64,000 nt of DNA, taken from NCBI RefSeq assembly GCF_043876835.1, contig NZ_JBAWJZ010000003.1, forward strand, positions 372,001 to 436,000, in the 5' to 3' direction. The number at the start of each line of letters is the position of its first letter. Position 1 is the first letter of the stretch. Under the pieces are notes generated by a model. That model saw only the letters and a program-made list of their open reading frames with translations, was not told the DNA's origin and searched no databases. Below, in pieces: positions 45,143 through 54,161 of this stretch. The position numbers and the translations under genes were made by a program. This DNA is from Yeosuana sp043876835 (GTDB lineage: Bacteria; Bacteroidota; Bacteroidia; Flavobacteriales; Flavobacteriaceae).

Positions 45143-45222
45143 GCTCAAGTGGCGGAATTGGTAGACGCGCCGGATTCAAAATCCGGTTCTTCGGAGTGTG
45201 GGTTCGATTCCCACCTTGAGTA
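45143..45222 (+). tRNA. tRNA-Leu (anticodon CAA)
   Basis: The cloverleaf is clear. The acceptor arms are GCTCAAG and CTTGAGT (G-U at the top), the D-arm includes GGCGGAATTGGTAGACGC, the anticodon stem CCGGA/TCCGG encloses TTCAAAA with CAA at 45177-45179, and there is a short variable arm and a T-arm GTGGG-TTCGATT-CCCAC. The CCA end is not encoded. Its 3' end is the insertion site of the island to the right; the gene stays intact because the element supplies the same 13 bases. Confidence 0.96.
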
Positions 45223-45223
45223 C
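45211..45223. repeat. Attachment site, left end (attL)
   Basis: CCACCTTGAGTAC covers the T-stem end and acceptor 3' arm of tRNA-Leu plus one base. The same 13 bases recur at 62098-62110; the flanks differ on both sides. This is the usual core for tyrosine integrases that target tRNA 3' ends. Confidence 0.9.
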
Positions 45224-45227
45224 ATAT

Positions 45228-45270
45228 AAAATCCGTAATATAACTGATTATTAATTATTTACGGATTTTT
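45228..45270 (+). terminator. Terminator after tRNA-Leu, inside the element
   Basis: An 11-bp stem AAAATCCGTAA/TTACGGATTTT with a 20-base loop and a T-run. Lying inside the element, it probably came with it and replaced the chromosomal terminator now found beyond attR. Confidence 0.7.
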
Positions 45271-45280
45271 TGATTTTTAA

Positions 45281-45300
45281 TTTGTACGATTTTTGTACGA
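45281..45300. repeat. Tandem TTTGTACGA motifs near the left end
   Basis: TTTGTACGA occurs at 45281-45289 and 45292-45300, an 11-base period (about one helical turn), 58 bases inside attL. The 8-mer TTTGTACG recurs in inverted form near the right end (61926-61959). This fits integrase or excisionase arm sites. Confidence 0.55.
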
Positions 45301-45335
45301 CTAATTTGTCTTTTATATTCTAGTAAGTACTACTT

Positions 45336-48300
45336 CTACCCCTTAATACTTATAATACAAGAAGCAATTTTAGTGTTTATATTTTCAGATACAGGGCATT
45401 TTTCTAGAATCTCAGATAGTTCATCTATTGTAAAGTTAACATAATTAGAAGCGGTGCCTTTTATTAAGCTATTTAAGTTAAAAACTTTTCTTTTTATATT
45501 ATTTCTTTCTTTTCTTTCTTCTAATCTAGGCTGTAATACACCTATCCATAATTCAGCAAATGCTTCAAAATCAACACTTTCAAATTTAGAATCAAATAAC
45601 TTCAATAATTTTCTCATAACTCTTTTTTTTACCTCATCATCTTTCCTCCCTCTAATTTTCTTCTCCAAAAGATTTTTAGCCACGATAAGCGCTCTCCTTT
45701 TCTTAGGGGCAAGCAATTCAATCTCTTTTTCCTTGAGTATATTAATATACTTCTTTAAGTATTCATCTTCCCATTCTTTTCTTTCACTAACTCCAACAAT
45801 ATACTCTCTAAGTTTTTCACTAACCTCTGGATATTCTGTATAAATATTGTTTCTTTTATTCAATTCTATAAAATACCATCGAGAGCTTTTTGTTTCACTT
45901 CCCCTAAGAGCAAAAAAGCACCAATTATTTTTACTATTTAAAAAGCTAACTCTTGTCTTTATAGTTGCTTTTGTATTTCTAATTTGATTATACTCACTTT
46001 CTTTAATAATCGCGGTTTTTCCTTCCTTGAGATTTATTATTGGTTGAAAGCTATTATGGACACCTTCCCATGTTCCATCCTTTTCAGAGTATTCTTTAAG
46101 TTCTTGAACCATGTCTTGTATGCTATCTGTTTTTTGAAAATGCTTGTAGTTTAGCTCATCAGGTATTTTAATATTAGACCCTATTGTATTTTCAACTAAA
46201 TCATTAATTTCCACTAGTCTTTTGTCTCCTTTAAGAGAATAAATTTCGCTGTCATTAGGCCAATAGGTTAATATTTTTTTATGTGTTGAGTCCATCCTAT
46301 CAATTCTGCCCAAGCGTTGTTCAACTACCCTCAAAACACTCGGCATATCTAATAAAACAGTAACGGAAGCTTTCTGTAAATCTACCCCTTCAGCCATTTT
46401 ATCTGAACATAAAGCAATAGTATCCATATTATCATCAGAGGTTAATTCGAACTTATAAAGAACCCTTTCGCTATCTTTTTTATTTGCTCCAGAAGCAACC
46501 AGAACATTTTGCTTAGGATAAAATATTTTAAATAAATGTTCAAAATAATTTAAAGTAATCACGGTACTATCAAATGCAACAATCTTATTGTGTTTCTTAG
46601 AAATATCTGCTAGTAAATTTATTTTTCCTAATTCTCTTTCACCTGATAATTTGAGTGTCAAATCTGCAATATCTTTATATATTTGAACTTCCTTTTTACA
46701 TGCTTCTATAAATTTCAATTTATCTTGATACCAATCAGGTATTTTACAATCTTTAAATGTTTTACTTATAATTGGTAATCGATTTTTTTCTATAATTGCT
46801 TCAATTGAATTAACACGAGCTTTGTTTTCATTCTTCGAAGTTTTAAACTTATATTGCTGTTTAGCCCTTTCTGTTCCATAAATATGCTCATAAAGAGCAA
46901 CATTTGAAGACCTCAAACATTTTCTAATATTATACTTACAAAGACCTTGGGCTGAAAAAAAACGACGATCTATGTATTCTTGAATTTTTTCCGCGTTTGA
47001 AAACTCATAGCTAGGAGCTACTAATGAGGTCAAATAGGTAATACCTTTTAATTCTTTAGATAGTTCTCCAATAGACTCAACTATAACCTTATCTTCATCT
47101 GTCTCATTAGTGTCATAGTAACGTGGATTCTGTTCTGGGAATCTGCATGTAAGGCCTAATTTGTTTATATAGCTTTCAGGTGATTTATCTATTAGCCTAT
47201 TCATTTCTCTTTTTGTTCGTCTAACAGTAAATTTACTTATAAACTTTTTTAAAGTTTCTAAATTTGATTCCTGTTGTAGGTAAGGCTTTTGAATTAATTC
47301 TTGATATGATTTGAAGCTTTTATCATCTAAATTATCTAAATCTAATAGCTCTACAAGTTTTAAAAGATCATCTACTTTTTTACTAATTGGAGTTGCTGTT
47401 ATTAAAATTTTAAAATCTGCATTGTTTTTTCTTAAAGATATACTTCTTTTAGTACTTGTATTTAAATAATTATGAGCTTCATCAATTGCTAAAATGTTAG
47501 CAATTCTAAGATCTTCAATTGCTTCTTTTTTGTTTATAGTCTCACTTGAACTCAATATTCCCATAGATATTTGGTGATTCGAATTATTTGATAACTCTCT
47601 GAACTCTCTGCCCCACTTTTTCATTACCAAAGGAGGGCAAACAATTACTGAATTATCTTTGAATCTCCTACCACTTTCCCATAACCAATGTTTTAAACAT
47701 AGAATAATAGCAGAACAAAGTTTAGTTTTCCCAGATCCTGTGGGATCAGCAATGAGTACATTTGAGTTTTCTTGAAGAATCCTCATAGCTTGAGCAAGAC
47801 CATTCCATTGAGTTGACCATAATTTAGTTTTTTCAAGTTTGCTAAAAAGCTCTTTATAATCATTCAGCCAATCGCCTTCAATGACTTCAGATATTGCTCT
47901 AGCCAAGGCTTCTTGCCAACTTACTTTTTGTATTAACTCCTTTAACAAATCAATAATCTTGTCATAACTTGTAGCCTGATTAAAGAAATTATCTGCTATT
48001 AATTCAATATTCTCATATTTGTTTAAGTCTACATTTTTACTTATTCGAATATTAGCTTCTGTTTGAATTTTCAACCCATTATTACTAAAGTTTGAAGATC
48101 CTAAAGTGGCAAATCTATCACTTACATAAATCTTTGCGTGAAGTCTGTTTTTAAACTTAAAAACAATTTCATCATTCTTTATCTTTTCAATAAGATTAAT
48201 TATACTTCCTCCTTGCAAAATTGATAGCTCTTGGTTCAGCCAGTACTCTTTTATTTCTTTATCTAAAGACTTTGAGCTATAATTTTTCCTTCCCCTACTG

Positions 48301-48557
48301 TTAGGTTCAAATCCTAAAACAATTCTAATTTTTTTAAGGTTGGGATAATCAATACTTCCAAAAGTATCAATAAGATATGAAAGTGAAGTATATCCAGTTA
48401 TTACGGTAAAAGATTTTGAATATTCTAAGTCTTCTAAAACTACTTCTTCTACAGTCTGATAATCTTTAATGTTTAGCGGAAATTCTTCATTTAATGGCCA
48501 TCTATTCAAAGGCCGATATTTTACATCAAAATCAAAAGATAACTGCTTTTCCTCCAT
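45336..48557 (-). CDS. PLD-domain SNF2/SF2 helicase
   Basis: A 1073-residue protein with an N-terminal phospholipase D-type nuclease-like domain and a helicase. The PLD motif is H140-x-K142 with G153-S-S-N156 (LHAKIYVSDRFATLGSSNFS). The helicase has Walker A DPTGSGKT (271-278), DEAH (359-362), motif III ITATPIS and motif VI VEQRLGRIDR. Such PLD-helicase fusions are frequent in defence islands; DISARM keeps the two activities on separate proteins. The gene starts 13 bases after the patatin stop, so they are one operon and probably work together, one sensing or cutting nucleic acid, the other acting on membranes. That division of labour is inference. Confidence 0.88.
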   Translation of the reverse strand: MEEKQLSFDFDVKYRPLNRWPLNEEFPLNIKDYQTVEEVVLEDLEYSKSFTVITGYTSLSYLIDTFGSIDYPNLKKIRIVLGFEPNSRGRKNYSSKSLDKEIKEYWLNQELSILQGGSIINLIEKIKNDEIVFKFKNRLHAKIYVSDRFATLGSSNFSNNGLKIQTEANIRISKNVDLNKYENIELIADNFFNQATSYDKIIDLLKELIQKVSWQEALARAISEVIEGDWLNDYKELFSKLEKTKLWSTQWNGLAQAMRILQENSNVLIADPTGSGKTKLCSAIILCLKHWLWESGRRFKDNSVIVCPPLVMKKWGREFRELSNNSNHQISMGILSSSETINKKEAIEDLRIANILAIDEAHNYLNTSTKRSISLRKNNADFKILITATPISKKVDDLLKLVELLDLDNLDDKSFKSYQELIQKPYLQQESNLETLKKFISKFTVRRTKREMNRLIDKSPESYINKLGLTCRFPEQNPRYYDTNETDEDKVIVESIGELSKELKGITYLTSLVAPSYEFSNAEKIQEYIDRRFFSAQGLCKYNIRKCLRSSNVALYEHIYGTERAKQQYKFKTSKNENKARVNSIEAIIEKNRLPIISKTFKDCKIPDWYQDKLKFIEACKKEVQIYKDIADLTLKLSGERELGKINLLADISKKHNKIVAFDSTVITLNYFEHLFKIFYPKQNVLVASGANKKDSERVLYKFELTSDDNMDTIALCSDKMAEGVDLQKASVTVLLDMPSVLRVVEQRLGRIDRMDSTHKKILTYWPNDSEIYSLKGDKRLVEINDLVENTIGSNIKIPDELNYKHFQKTDSIQDMVQELKEYSEKDGTWEGVHNSFQPIINLKEGKTAIIKESEYNQIRNTKATIKTRVSFLNSKNNWCFFALRGSETKSSRWYFIELNKRNNIYTEYPEVSEKLREYIVGVSERKEWEDEYLKKYINILKEKEIELLAPKKRRALIVAKNLLEKKIRGRKDDEVKKRVMRKLLKLFDSKFESVDFEAFAELWIGVLQPRLEERKERNNIKRKVFNLNSLIKGTASNYVNFTIDELSEILEKCPVSENINTKIASCIISIKG

Positions 48558-48570
48558 CCTTTAATTAATA

Positions 48571-49914
48571 CTAAATCCAATCTAAATTATCAAAAGCACT
48601 TTTAAAAGTTTGATGCCCTTTTGCAAAAATATAATCACCTTCTATAGTCCTTGTCCATTGAACTGGTTCATTTCTTATATTTCCCTTTTTCCATTCACTA
48701 TAGCAGGATTTCAACAACTCTATTTCTTCCTGTTTGGTGACATCCATATCCAAATCGTATAACTTATTAATCAGTTCATTTGAATTGTCACTTTTCACAA
48801 TTTGAGGGGATAATCTTAAAAATCTTTTGTTGTTATTAGGGCTATTCGTTCCTGAGAATAAACTTATATATGCACTATATGATGCCCATGTTTGAGGCTC
48901 AAATAAAATTGACTGAGATAAATTTGAAATTGTAGATGAATAAAAGTTTGCCCCTTTAAATAAACGGAAAAATACTCTAGGTTTTTTAATTTTAAAACCC
49001 AATAACTTCCAATTAAGAGTTCTTTCAAAATCAATTTTTTCGCCATCTTCTGTTCTAATAACTTTCTTACCTAATAAAGTGCCATAATATTGATCTCTGA
49101 AATTATCTGAATCTTCATCGGAGACTATTTTCCCTCCTGTTCCTATTGAAAGCACACAAATCTTGTCTCTGTCTATATTATTTGCCAAAGCTTCTGTAAT
49201 ACCGGCCATAACGGGATTATTAAATCCTCCTAAAGCTCCATCCCAAAGGTAAAATCTTCTTTTATTCCCCTCTGAGCTAAAAATTGCAGGAAAGTCAAAA
49301 TAATTTACTGGTGCATTTGAAGCACCATGAATAGCTTCAACTAAATTAATTTCATCGAAATGATTAACCCCTGCTATTACTTCTGCTCTTGCTTTACTTT
49401 GTTTATTTGACCTAAAAAGTTTAGCTCTTTTATTTATAATATCAAATGTAGTAACGATAATTTCAAGAGACTCTTTTCCTATTAGATTTGGGAGTTCTGA
49501 GAGTGTAACATTACTAAGTTTCTTTTTGTTATCAACTTTTAATATGCTTTCAAGAGCTTCTTTTTTAGATGTTGTTGAGTAACGAGTTCCAATAGATTTT
49601 ATTCCAAATAATCTCATGAAATTAGCAGGAAAATATCTTTGTCTAAACTTGAGTTTTTCGAAGATTCTATTCCTAATTGTCTCATCATCAAATAAGCTTA
49701 GTATCTGCTCGAAAGACCAATTACATGCTAATGCAGCTAAAACCAGGCTACCTCCAGAATTGGCAATTACTAAATCAAAATGCCTTAATACTTCATGCCC
49801 TTTTATTTCCTTATTGGGGTATTTTCCTTTAAATATATCTTGCAAAGCTAATACTTGAAGTAATGACCAACTTCCACCACCATCTAATGACAATATTTTA
49901 TACTTATCAGTCAA
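48571..49914 (-). CDS. Patatin-like phospholipase
   Basis: A 447-residue patatin-fold lipase. The oxyanion-hole motif is SLDGGGSWS (residues 9-17). The nucleophile elbow is A51-N-S53-G-G55, so Ser53 has Ala where most patatins have Gly in GxSxG. The catalytic Asp is D225 in LWDGALGG. Both catalytic residues are present, so activity is likely. CapV-type defence patatins kill the cell by attacking its membrane when activated. Here no nucleotide cyclase gene is near; the partner is the PLD-helicase directly downstream. A YozE-like gene and a frameshifted small frame lie upstream. Confidence 0.9.
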   Translation of the reverse strand: MTDKYKILSLDGGGSWSLLQVLALQDIFKGKYPNKEIKGHEVLRHFDLVIANSGGSLVLAALACNWSFEQILSLFDDETIRNRIFEKLKFRQRYFPANFMRLFGIKSIGTRYSTTSKKEALESILKVDNKKKLSNVTLSELPNLIGKESLEIIVTTFDIINKRAKLFRSNKQSKARAEVIAGVNHFDEINLVEAIHGASNAPVNYFDFPAIFSSEGNKRRFYLWDGALGGFNNPVMAGITEALANNIDRDKICVLSIGTGGKIVSDEDSDNFRDQYYGTLLGKKVIRTEDGEKIDFERTLNWKLLGFKIKKPRVFFRLFKGANFYSSTISNLSQSILFEPQTWASYSAYISLFSGTNSPNNNKRFLRLSPQIVKSDNSNELINKLYDLDMDVTKQEEIELLKSCYSEWKKGNIRNEPVQWTRTIEGDYIFAKGHQTFKSAFDNLDWI

Positions 49915-49966
49915 ATATCTATTTTTTTAATCGATTAAAACATTGGTTCAGTTAATTAGCTATTGT

Positions 49967-50162
49967 TTATATTTCTTCATTAATTGATAATAGAAATTCA
50001 AATTGAACTTCTTGAGAGCAAAATGTTATACTCATTCCACCATTTATATTAGGTTTGACAGTAAATAGCTCAGAACCTCTTTTCCTTGCGAAATCTCCAC
50101 ATAATTTCATTCATTTTTTCAAGTTCTCTGAAATCTTTAATGACGGTTTTATAGAAAATCAT
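49967..50162 (-). pseudogene. Candidate small gene broken by a frameshift
   Basis: Between the YozE-like gene and the patatin gene, two short frames overlap. The upstream one (ATG at 50162) reads through KDFRELEKMNE before drifting to a stop at 50070. The downstream one (to TAA at 49967) reads LCGDFARKRGSELFTVKP and on for about 30 more residues. Joining them with a one-base shift near 50105-50110 gives a plausible protein of about 65 residues. It could be a pseudogene, a sequencing error, or two unrelated frames; the downstream frame also has its own ATG at 50110 (47 codons). Confidence 0.4.
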
Positions 50163-50210
50163 TTATGAGGATTTTAATCAAATATTCTCAAGTCTCAACA
50201 TAAAGTATTG

Positions 50211-50450
50211 CTATTTTTTTCTCCTAGTAATTTTGATAGGCTTAATATTATTTTTCTTTCTATATTCAGCAAGAAATTGCTGAAACACATCATTTGTTCC
50301 TCCTCTTATAGTTTGTGTATCTAAATATTCTAAAATCTCTCTTTCAGATTTTCTTGACGGAAAATTTTTGTCACCTAAAATGTCATTTGCTAAATCTCCA
50401 ATTGGACTGTCGTAAGAAGCACAAGCTTTAATAAATTTGTTTATTGTCAT
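50211..50450 (-). CDS. YozE SAM-like fold small protein
   Basis: A 79-residue protein. The core INKFIKACASYDSPIGDLAN, then LGDKNFPSRKSEREILEYL, follows the YozE family pattern (short helical SAM-like fold with D-x-PIGDLA-x-D). The C-terminus is strongly basic (KPIKITRRKK), suggesting nucleic acid contact. YozE-like proteins have no firm function. It lies 56 bases after the SMC-like gene, so it may be the last gene of the defence operon or the first of the patatin unit. Confidence 0.75.
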   Translation of the reverse strand: MTINKFIKACASYDSPIGDLANDILGDKNFPSRKSEREILEYLDTQTIRGGTNDVFQQFLAEYRKKNNIKPIKITRRKK

Positions 50451-50506
50451 AATTATTGGTACTGAGTTTTTTTACATTATGTTTTAATTAGATATGTCTA
50501 TACTAT

Positions 50507-53500
50507 TTAATTTTTACTATTTCCTTTTCTTAATTTCCCAAAAGATTCTAATTCTAAAAATTTAGATTTATAAATGTTATTAGGAATCTTTTTCTTTAAA
50601 AGATTGAAGAAGTTTTCATCATGAGTTGAAAGAATGATTTGTTTATTTTGGTTAACTATGATGCCTCTTAATAAATCAATAGTTGACAGAACATTTATAC
50701 TATCCATAGATTGAATAGGGTCGTCAATAAATATGCAATCATATTCCTTCGAATTTAGCGCAGAAGCTAAGAAAATACTTAAACTGAGAATATTAACTTG
50801 AGCAGTACTAAAATATAAGTTTGGAATCAAATTTGTCTTATTGCTCAAGTCAGTAACAAAGACATCTAATCTTGGGCTATTAGACTCAAAATCTGCCTTA
50901 AATTGCACTTCTTTAAAATCAGGGTGAGGGTCTATTTTTCTATAAATTTCGTTTGTCAAATTCTCATAGAAAAAATCTCTAATCCGTTCATCTATTTCTT
51001 CTTTTGTTTTCCTTTTTTCATTAATTAAAAAAGGAGTGACCTTTTTTTCTATAAAACTTAACTCTTTCTCTTTTTTTATCAATCCTTCTTTTGCTATTTC
51101 CGACTGTAAAAAGGGATATATGTTTTCAGCATACTTTTCTAATTTGGAGAAACTTTCTTTTAATGCAGTACATTTTTGTAGCTCAAATTTTAAGTTGGTC
51201 TCTTTCTCATTTAAAAACTGATTCAAAGATTTATTATCAAAATTAAAAATGTCTACATCAAATTTATCCTTTAAAAAATAGGCATATTCTTCAATTTTTA
51301 GTTCAATACTTCTTTTACTATTTTGAAAGTCAGTCTCACTTTTTACTAATTTTTCTTGCGTTAATTGGCTTAATTCTTTTTGATACTTTTGAATTAAGTT
51401 TTCACTCTTAGATATTTCATCTTTTATCTCTTTTATCTTAGATGATATTTGCTGAATTTTATTCTCAAGTCCGATTTTTGATTTATCGTTTGAGGTTAAA
51501 TTTTGAACCAACCAATTAGAAATTTTCAAATACTTTTTGTCATCTTCAAGATACTTACTCTCTTTCCCTATTAATTCTATTTGAGAATTGATATTTTTAT
51601 GTTTCTCGTTAACGACTATAAGATTCTTCTTCACTTCAGACAAATTCTTATTTACTTCATCTAAGTCTTTAGTGTTTTTTAATTTTAAAGTGTCAAGCTG
51701 TAACTTAAATTCATCAACAGTCAATCCATTGAGTTTAACACTAACTTCCCTTTCTTCTTCTTTTAATTTTTCTAATGTTGTGGTTAGTTCTTTTCCAGAT
51801 TTATTCAGCAATTCTTTTTGTTCTTCAATATTTTTTCTTTCCTTAACTAATACATCAATTTTTTCATTATAAAAGATTATTAATTTATTAATACCTTTAT
51901 TGATTTCCTTTGTGTTATTTTCAATATTTTCATTCAGTTTATTCTTCCGAGATAAAAGTTCCTGAAGCGTTAAATTCAAAGCTTTATTTTTTGAAATACT
52001 ATCAGCTAATTCTCTATAAGAGTTATATTGGTATTCACACAATGGACAAGTTGATTTTTGTAAATTGTTAGCTATTGTAAGCCCCGATTTAATAAACTCT
52101 TCAAGTGTGGAGTTGAATGATCTTTGATGTTTTATCGTCTCGTCTAAATCCCTAACTTCTTTATTTAATTCATGCTTTCTTTCATTTAACTTTTCAAGAG
52201 ACTCAACTAACCTAATTAATTCTAAATTTTCATTAAGTTGCATCAAAGAATAATCATTATTTTTAGTTTCTTTTTTTACTTGTTCAAGTTCTTTTATTTC
52301 ATCATTTAACGAGTTTATTTTAGAATCCTTTTTTATAATCTCTAGTTTATTTTCATCTATGAACTTATTTTGTTTTTCAAGCTCTTCTTTCAAGTAAAGT
52401 TTTCTGTCTTTTATTTTAGGAAGTTCATTTACCAGTTTTTCTATTTCAAGTTTTTGTTTAATTAGACTTTCATTTAGATTTGAAATAACTGATTCTTCTC
52501 TAGTTAGTTTTTCAACTTGTCTGTTATTCTCCAATTGTTCTTTCTCTAAAGAATTGAGTGTATTTATTTTTTTTTCATGAGCTTCTTTTCGAGAATTGTA
52601 ATAATCATAATCGTTTAAAATATCTGTGTGTTCTAGCTCTTGCTTATTTGATTCTATAAGATTCTTTTTAAGATTCTCAATCTCTGTACGTTTTTTTTCT
52701 ATTTCTCTAAATTTATTGAGATTTGCACTGATTTCATTAAGCTTTTCATTTATGCCTTTCAAATCTTTATTTAAGGCATAAAATCGATCAGCTCCTATAA
52801 TTGAGTCACTCCCAATTTTTGCTGTTTTAATTTGAGATAGTCTTTCTTGGATAGATGATTCCCTACTATAATCAATTATTTTTTCTGAAACAAAATCTTT
52901 AAATTCTTTTAGTTGTTCTCTAGTCAGATTAAGAGTAATTAATTGAAGCGGCTCTTTATCTAACAATTCTTTATTTATACTGTTTATTTCACCATTAATT
53001 GTTTCAAGTGGATTAAAATCACTTTCGGGTTGTATGAGATGTTTTATGTCATCTATTTCTTTCTTAATAGACTGAATCTTTTTCTCATTTTCTCCACATA
53101 GAGCTTTAACTCCTTTAAAGTAATTGTCAATTTCTACCAAATCGGGATTTTGCATAAATAATTGATATCTTCTTTCTCCATTAACCTCCTTTAAAAAAGC
53201 AGAAATCCACTCCTGTGATAAAATGACTTGTCGAAAACTTGAGCTTTCAATTTCGCTGCTCCAATTAATATCTGTTTTCCTCGAACCATGCACTCTAAGA
53301 TATCTTGGTTCGAGTTCTACTTTATCAGTTGTAATCTTTACAAAGGTTTCTGTATTTCTATTTGAGTTGGTATTTCTCAGTAACTTTACTTGTCCATTTA
53401 TTGATGCCCTTAATGCATCAATCGACTCAAGAGTATTCTTGTTTGTCCAAAATCTTTGAACATTGTTGGTAATACCCCACTCAATAGCATCATAAAATGA

Positions 53501-53644
53501 TGTTTTTCCAAATCCGTTGGGGGCGTAAAGAGAAACAAAATTTGCTACATCATCACCATTTGTGGTAAAATCAAATGTTGCGTCTTCTGGCTTATTATAT
53601 ATTCTAAAGGCTGAAACCTCTACTTGTTTAAATTTCATTCTCAC
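50507..53644 (-). CDS. Lamassu-type SMC/Rad50-like ATPase (LmuB-like)
   Basis: A 1045-residue ABC/SMC ATPase. Walker A is APNGFGKTS (residues 41-49), and two long coiled coils (about 180-500 and 560-880) flank a Rad50-type zinc hook CPLC at 533-536. The C-terminal half has the signature-like STAQVNILSLSIFLA, Walker B CIFIDDPIQSMD and the H-loop LSTHDENF. In Lamassu the SMC partner senses foreign DNA ends or structures and triggers the effector. Its start overlaps the small middle gene by 17 bases. With the MBL and protease genes upstream this matches the Lamassu hydrolase-protease class. Confidence 0.9.
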   Translation of the reverse strand: MRMKFKQVEVSAFRIYNKPEDATFDFTTNGDDVANFVSLYAPNGFGKTSFYDAIEWGITNNVQRFWTNKNTLESIDALRASINGQVKLLRNTNSNRNTETFVKITTDKVELEPRYLRVHGSRKTDINWSSEIESSSFRQVILSQEWISAFLKEVNGERRYQLFMQNPDLVEIDNYFKGVKALCGENEKKIQSIKKEIDDIKHLIQPESDFNPLETINGEINSINKELLDKEPLQLITLNLTREQLKEFKDFVSEKIIDYSRESSIQERLSQIKTAKIGSDSIIGADRFYALNKDLKGINEKLNEISANLNKFREIEKKRTEIENLKKNLIESNKQELEHTDILNDYDYYNSRKEAHEKKINTLNSLEKEQLENNRQVEKLTREESVISNLNESLIKQKLEIEKLVNELPKIKDRKLYLKEELEKQNKFIDENKLEIIKKDSKINSLNDEIKELEQVKKETKNNDYSLMQLNENLELIRLVESLEKLNERKHELNKEVRDLDETIKHQRSFNSTLEEFIKSGLTIANNLQKSTCPLCEYQYNSYRELADSISKNKALNLTLQELLSRKNKLNENIENNTKEINKGINKLIIFYNEKIDVLVKERKNIEEQKELLNKSGKELTTTLEKLKEEEREVSVKLNGLTVDEFKLQLDTLKLKNTKDLDEVNKNLSEVKKNLIVVNEKHKNINSQIELIGKESKYLEDDKKYLKISNWLVQNLTSNDKSKIGLENKIQQISSKIKEIKDEISKSENLIQKYQKELSQLTQEKLVKSETDFQNSKRSIELKIEEYAYFLKDKFDVDIFNFDNKSLNQFLNEKETNLKFELQKCTALKESFSKLEKYAENIYPFLQSEIAKEGLIKKEKELSFIEKKVTPFLINEKRKTKEEIDERIRDFFYENLTNEIYRKIDPHPDFKEVQFKADFESNSPRLDVFVTDLSNKTNLIPNLYFSTAQVNILSLSIFLASALNSKEYDCIFIDDPIQSMDSINVLSTIDLLRGIIVNQNKQIILSTHDENFFNLLKKKIPNNIYKSKFLELESFGKLRKGNSKN

Positions 53645-54161
53645 TCGTTTTTAATTCTTCTAAAAGCTCTTGATATGCTTCACCTGCTGTTTTGGTAACT
53701 CTTTCTTTTTTTAATATTTTGTCTTTTAATGAAGTGTTTAATATTTTGTTAGGAGTAAATTTTTTATCTCTGACCTCATTTTGATTATTAGAAACAGTTA
53801 TTATATTAATAATATGCTCATTTATCATCAAATTTTCGTCGACATTATTTTCAACAACTATTTTTCTGCTAGAGAATGTATCATTTTCAATTTTATACTT
53901 TAATTCTTTTTTTATAGGAAAATTTGTTATAAAAAAGAGATAAATGTTCCATGCCCTAAATTCATCTTGCAATCTTGCTTGGTAATCAATAGCTATTGTA
54001 TTTGAAATTTCAACCCAATATTTTTCTAAACTTTTTGAATCTTTTGGGGAAATAAAAAAAATAGGAATATAGCCACCAAATTCAAATTCTTTAAAATTGA
54101 ACTTAATGTTTTGAAATTTACCTTCTAAAATCTTAATTGTATCTTCAACTGAATAACTCAT
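53628..54161 (-). CDS. Small middle component of the Lamassu/ABC three-component system (LmuC-like)
   Basis: A 177-residue protein without a family I can name from residues alone. It has a beta-rich N-terminal part (FNFKEFEFGGYIPIFFISP), a WNIYLFFITNF strand and a charged helical C-terminus (GEAYQELLEELKTSENEI). It overlaps the protease gene upstream and the SMC gene downstream by 17 bases each, the hallmark position of LmuC, the accessory subunit that bridges the SMC ATPase and effectors. The assignment rests mainly on position and size. Confidence 0.7.
   Translation of the reverse strand: MSYSVEDTIKILEGKFQNIKFNFKEFEFGGYIPIFFISPKDSKSLEKYWVEISNTIAIDYQARLQDEFRAWNIYLFFITNFPIKKELKYKIENDTFSSRKIVVENNVDENLMINEHIINIITVSNNQNEVRDKKFTPNKILNTSLKDKILKKERVTKTAGEAYQELLEELKTSENEI

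Noticed and set aside
45454..45843. 129-codon plus-strand frame opposite the helicase gene
   Set aside because: It is antisense to a long conserved coding region and its Ser/Leu/Phe-rich composition is that of a shadow frame.
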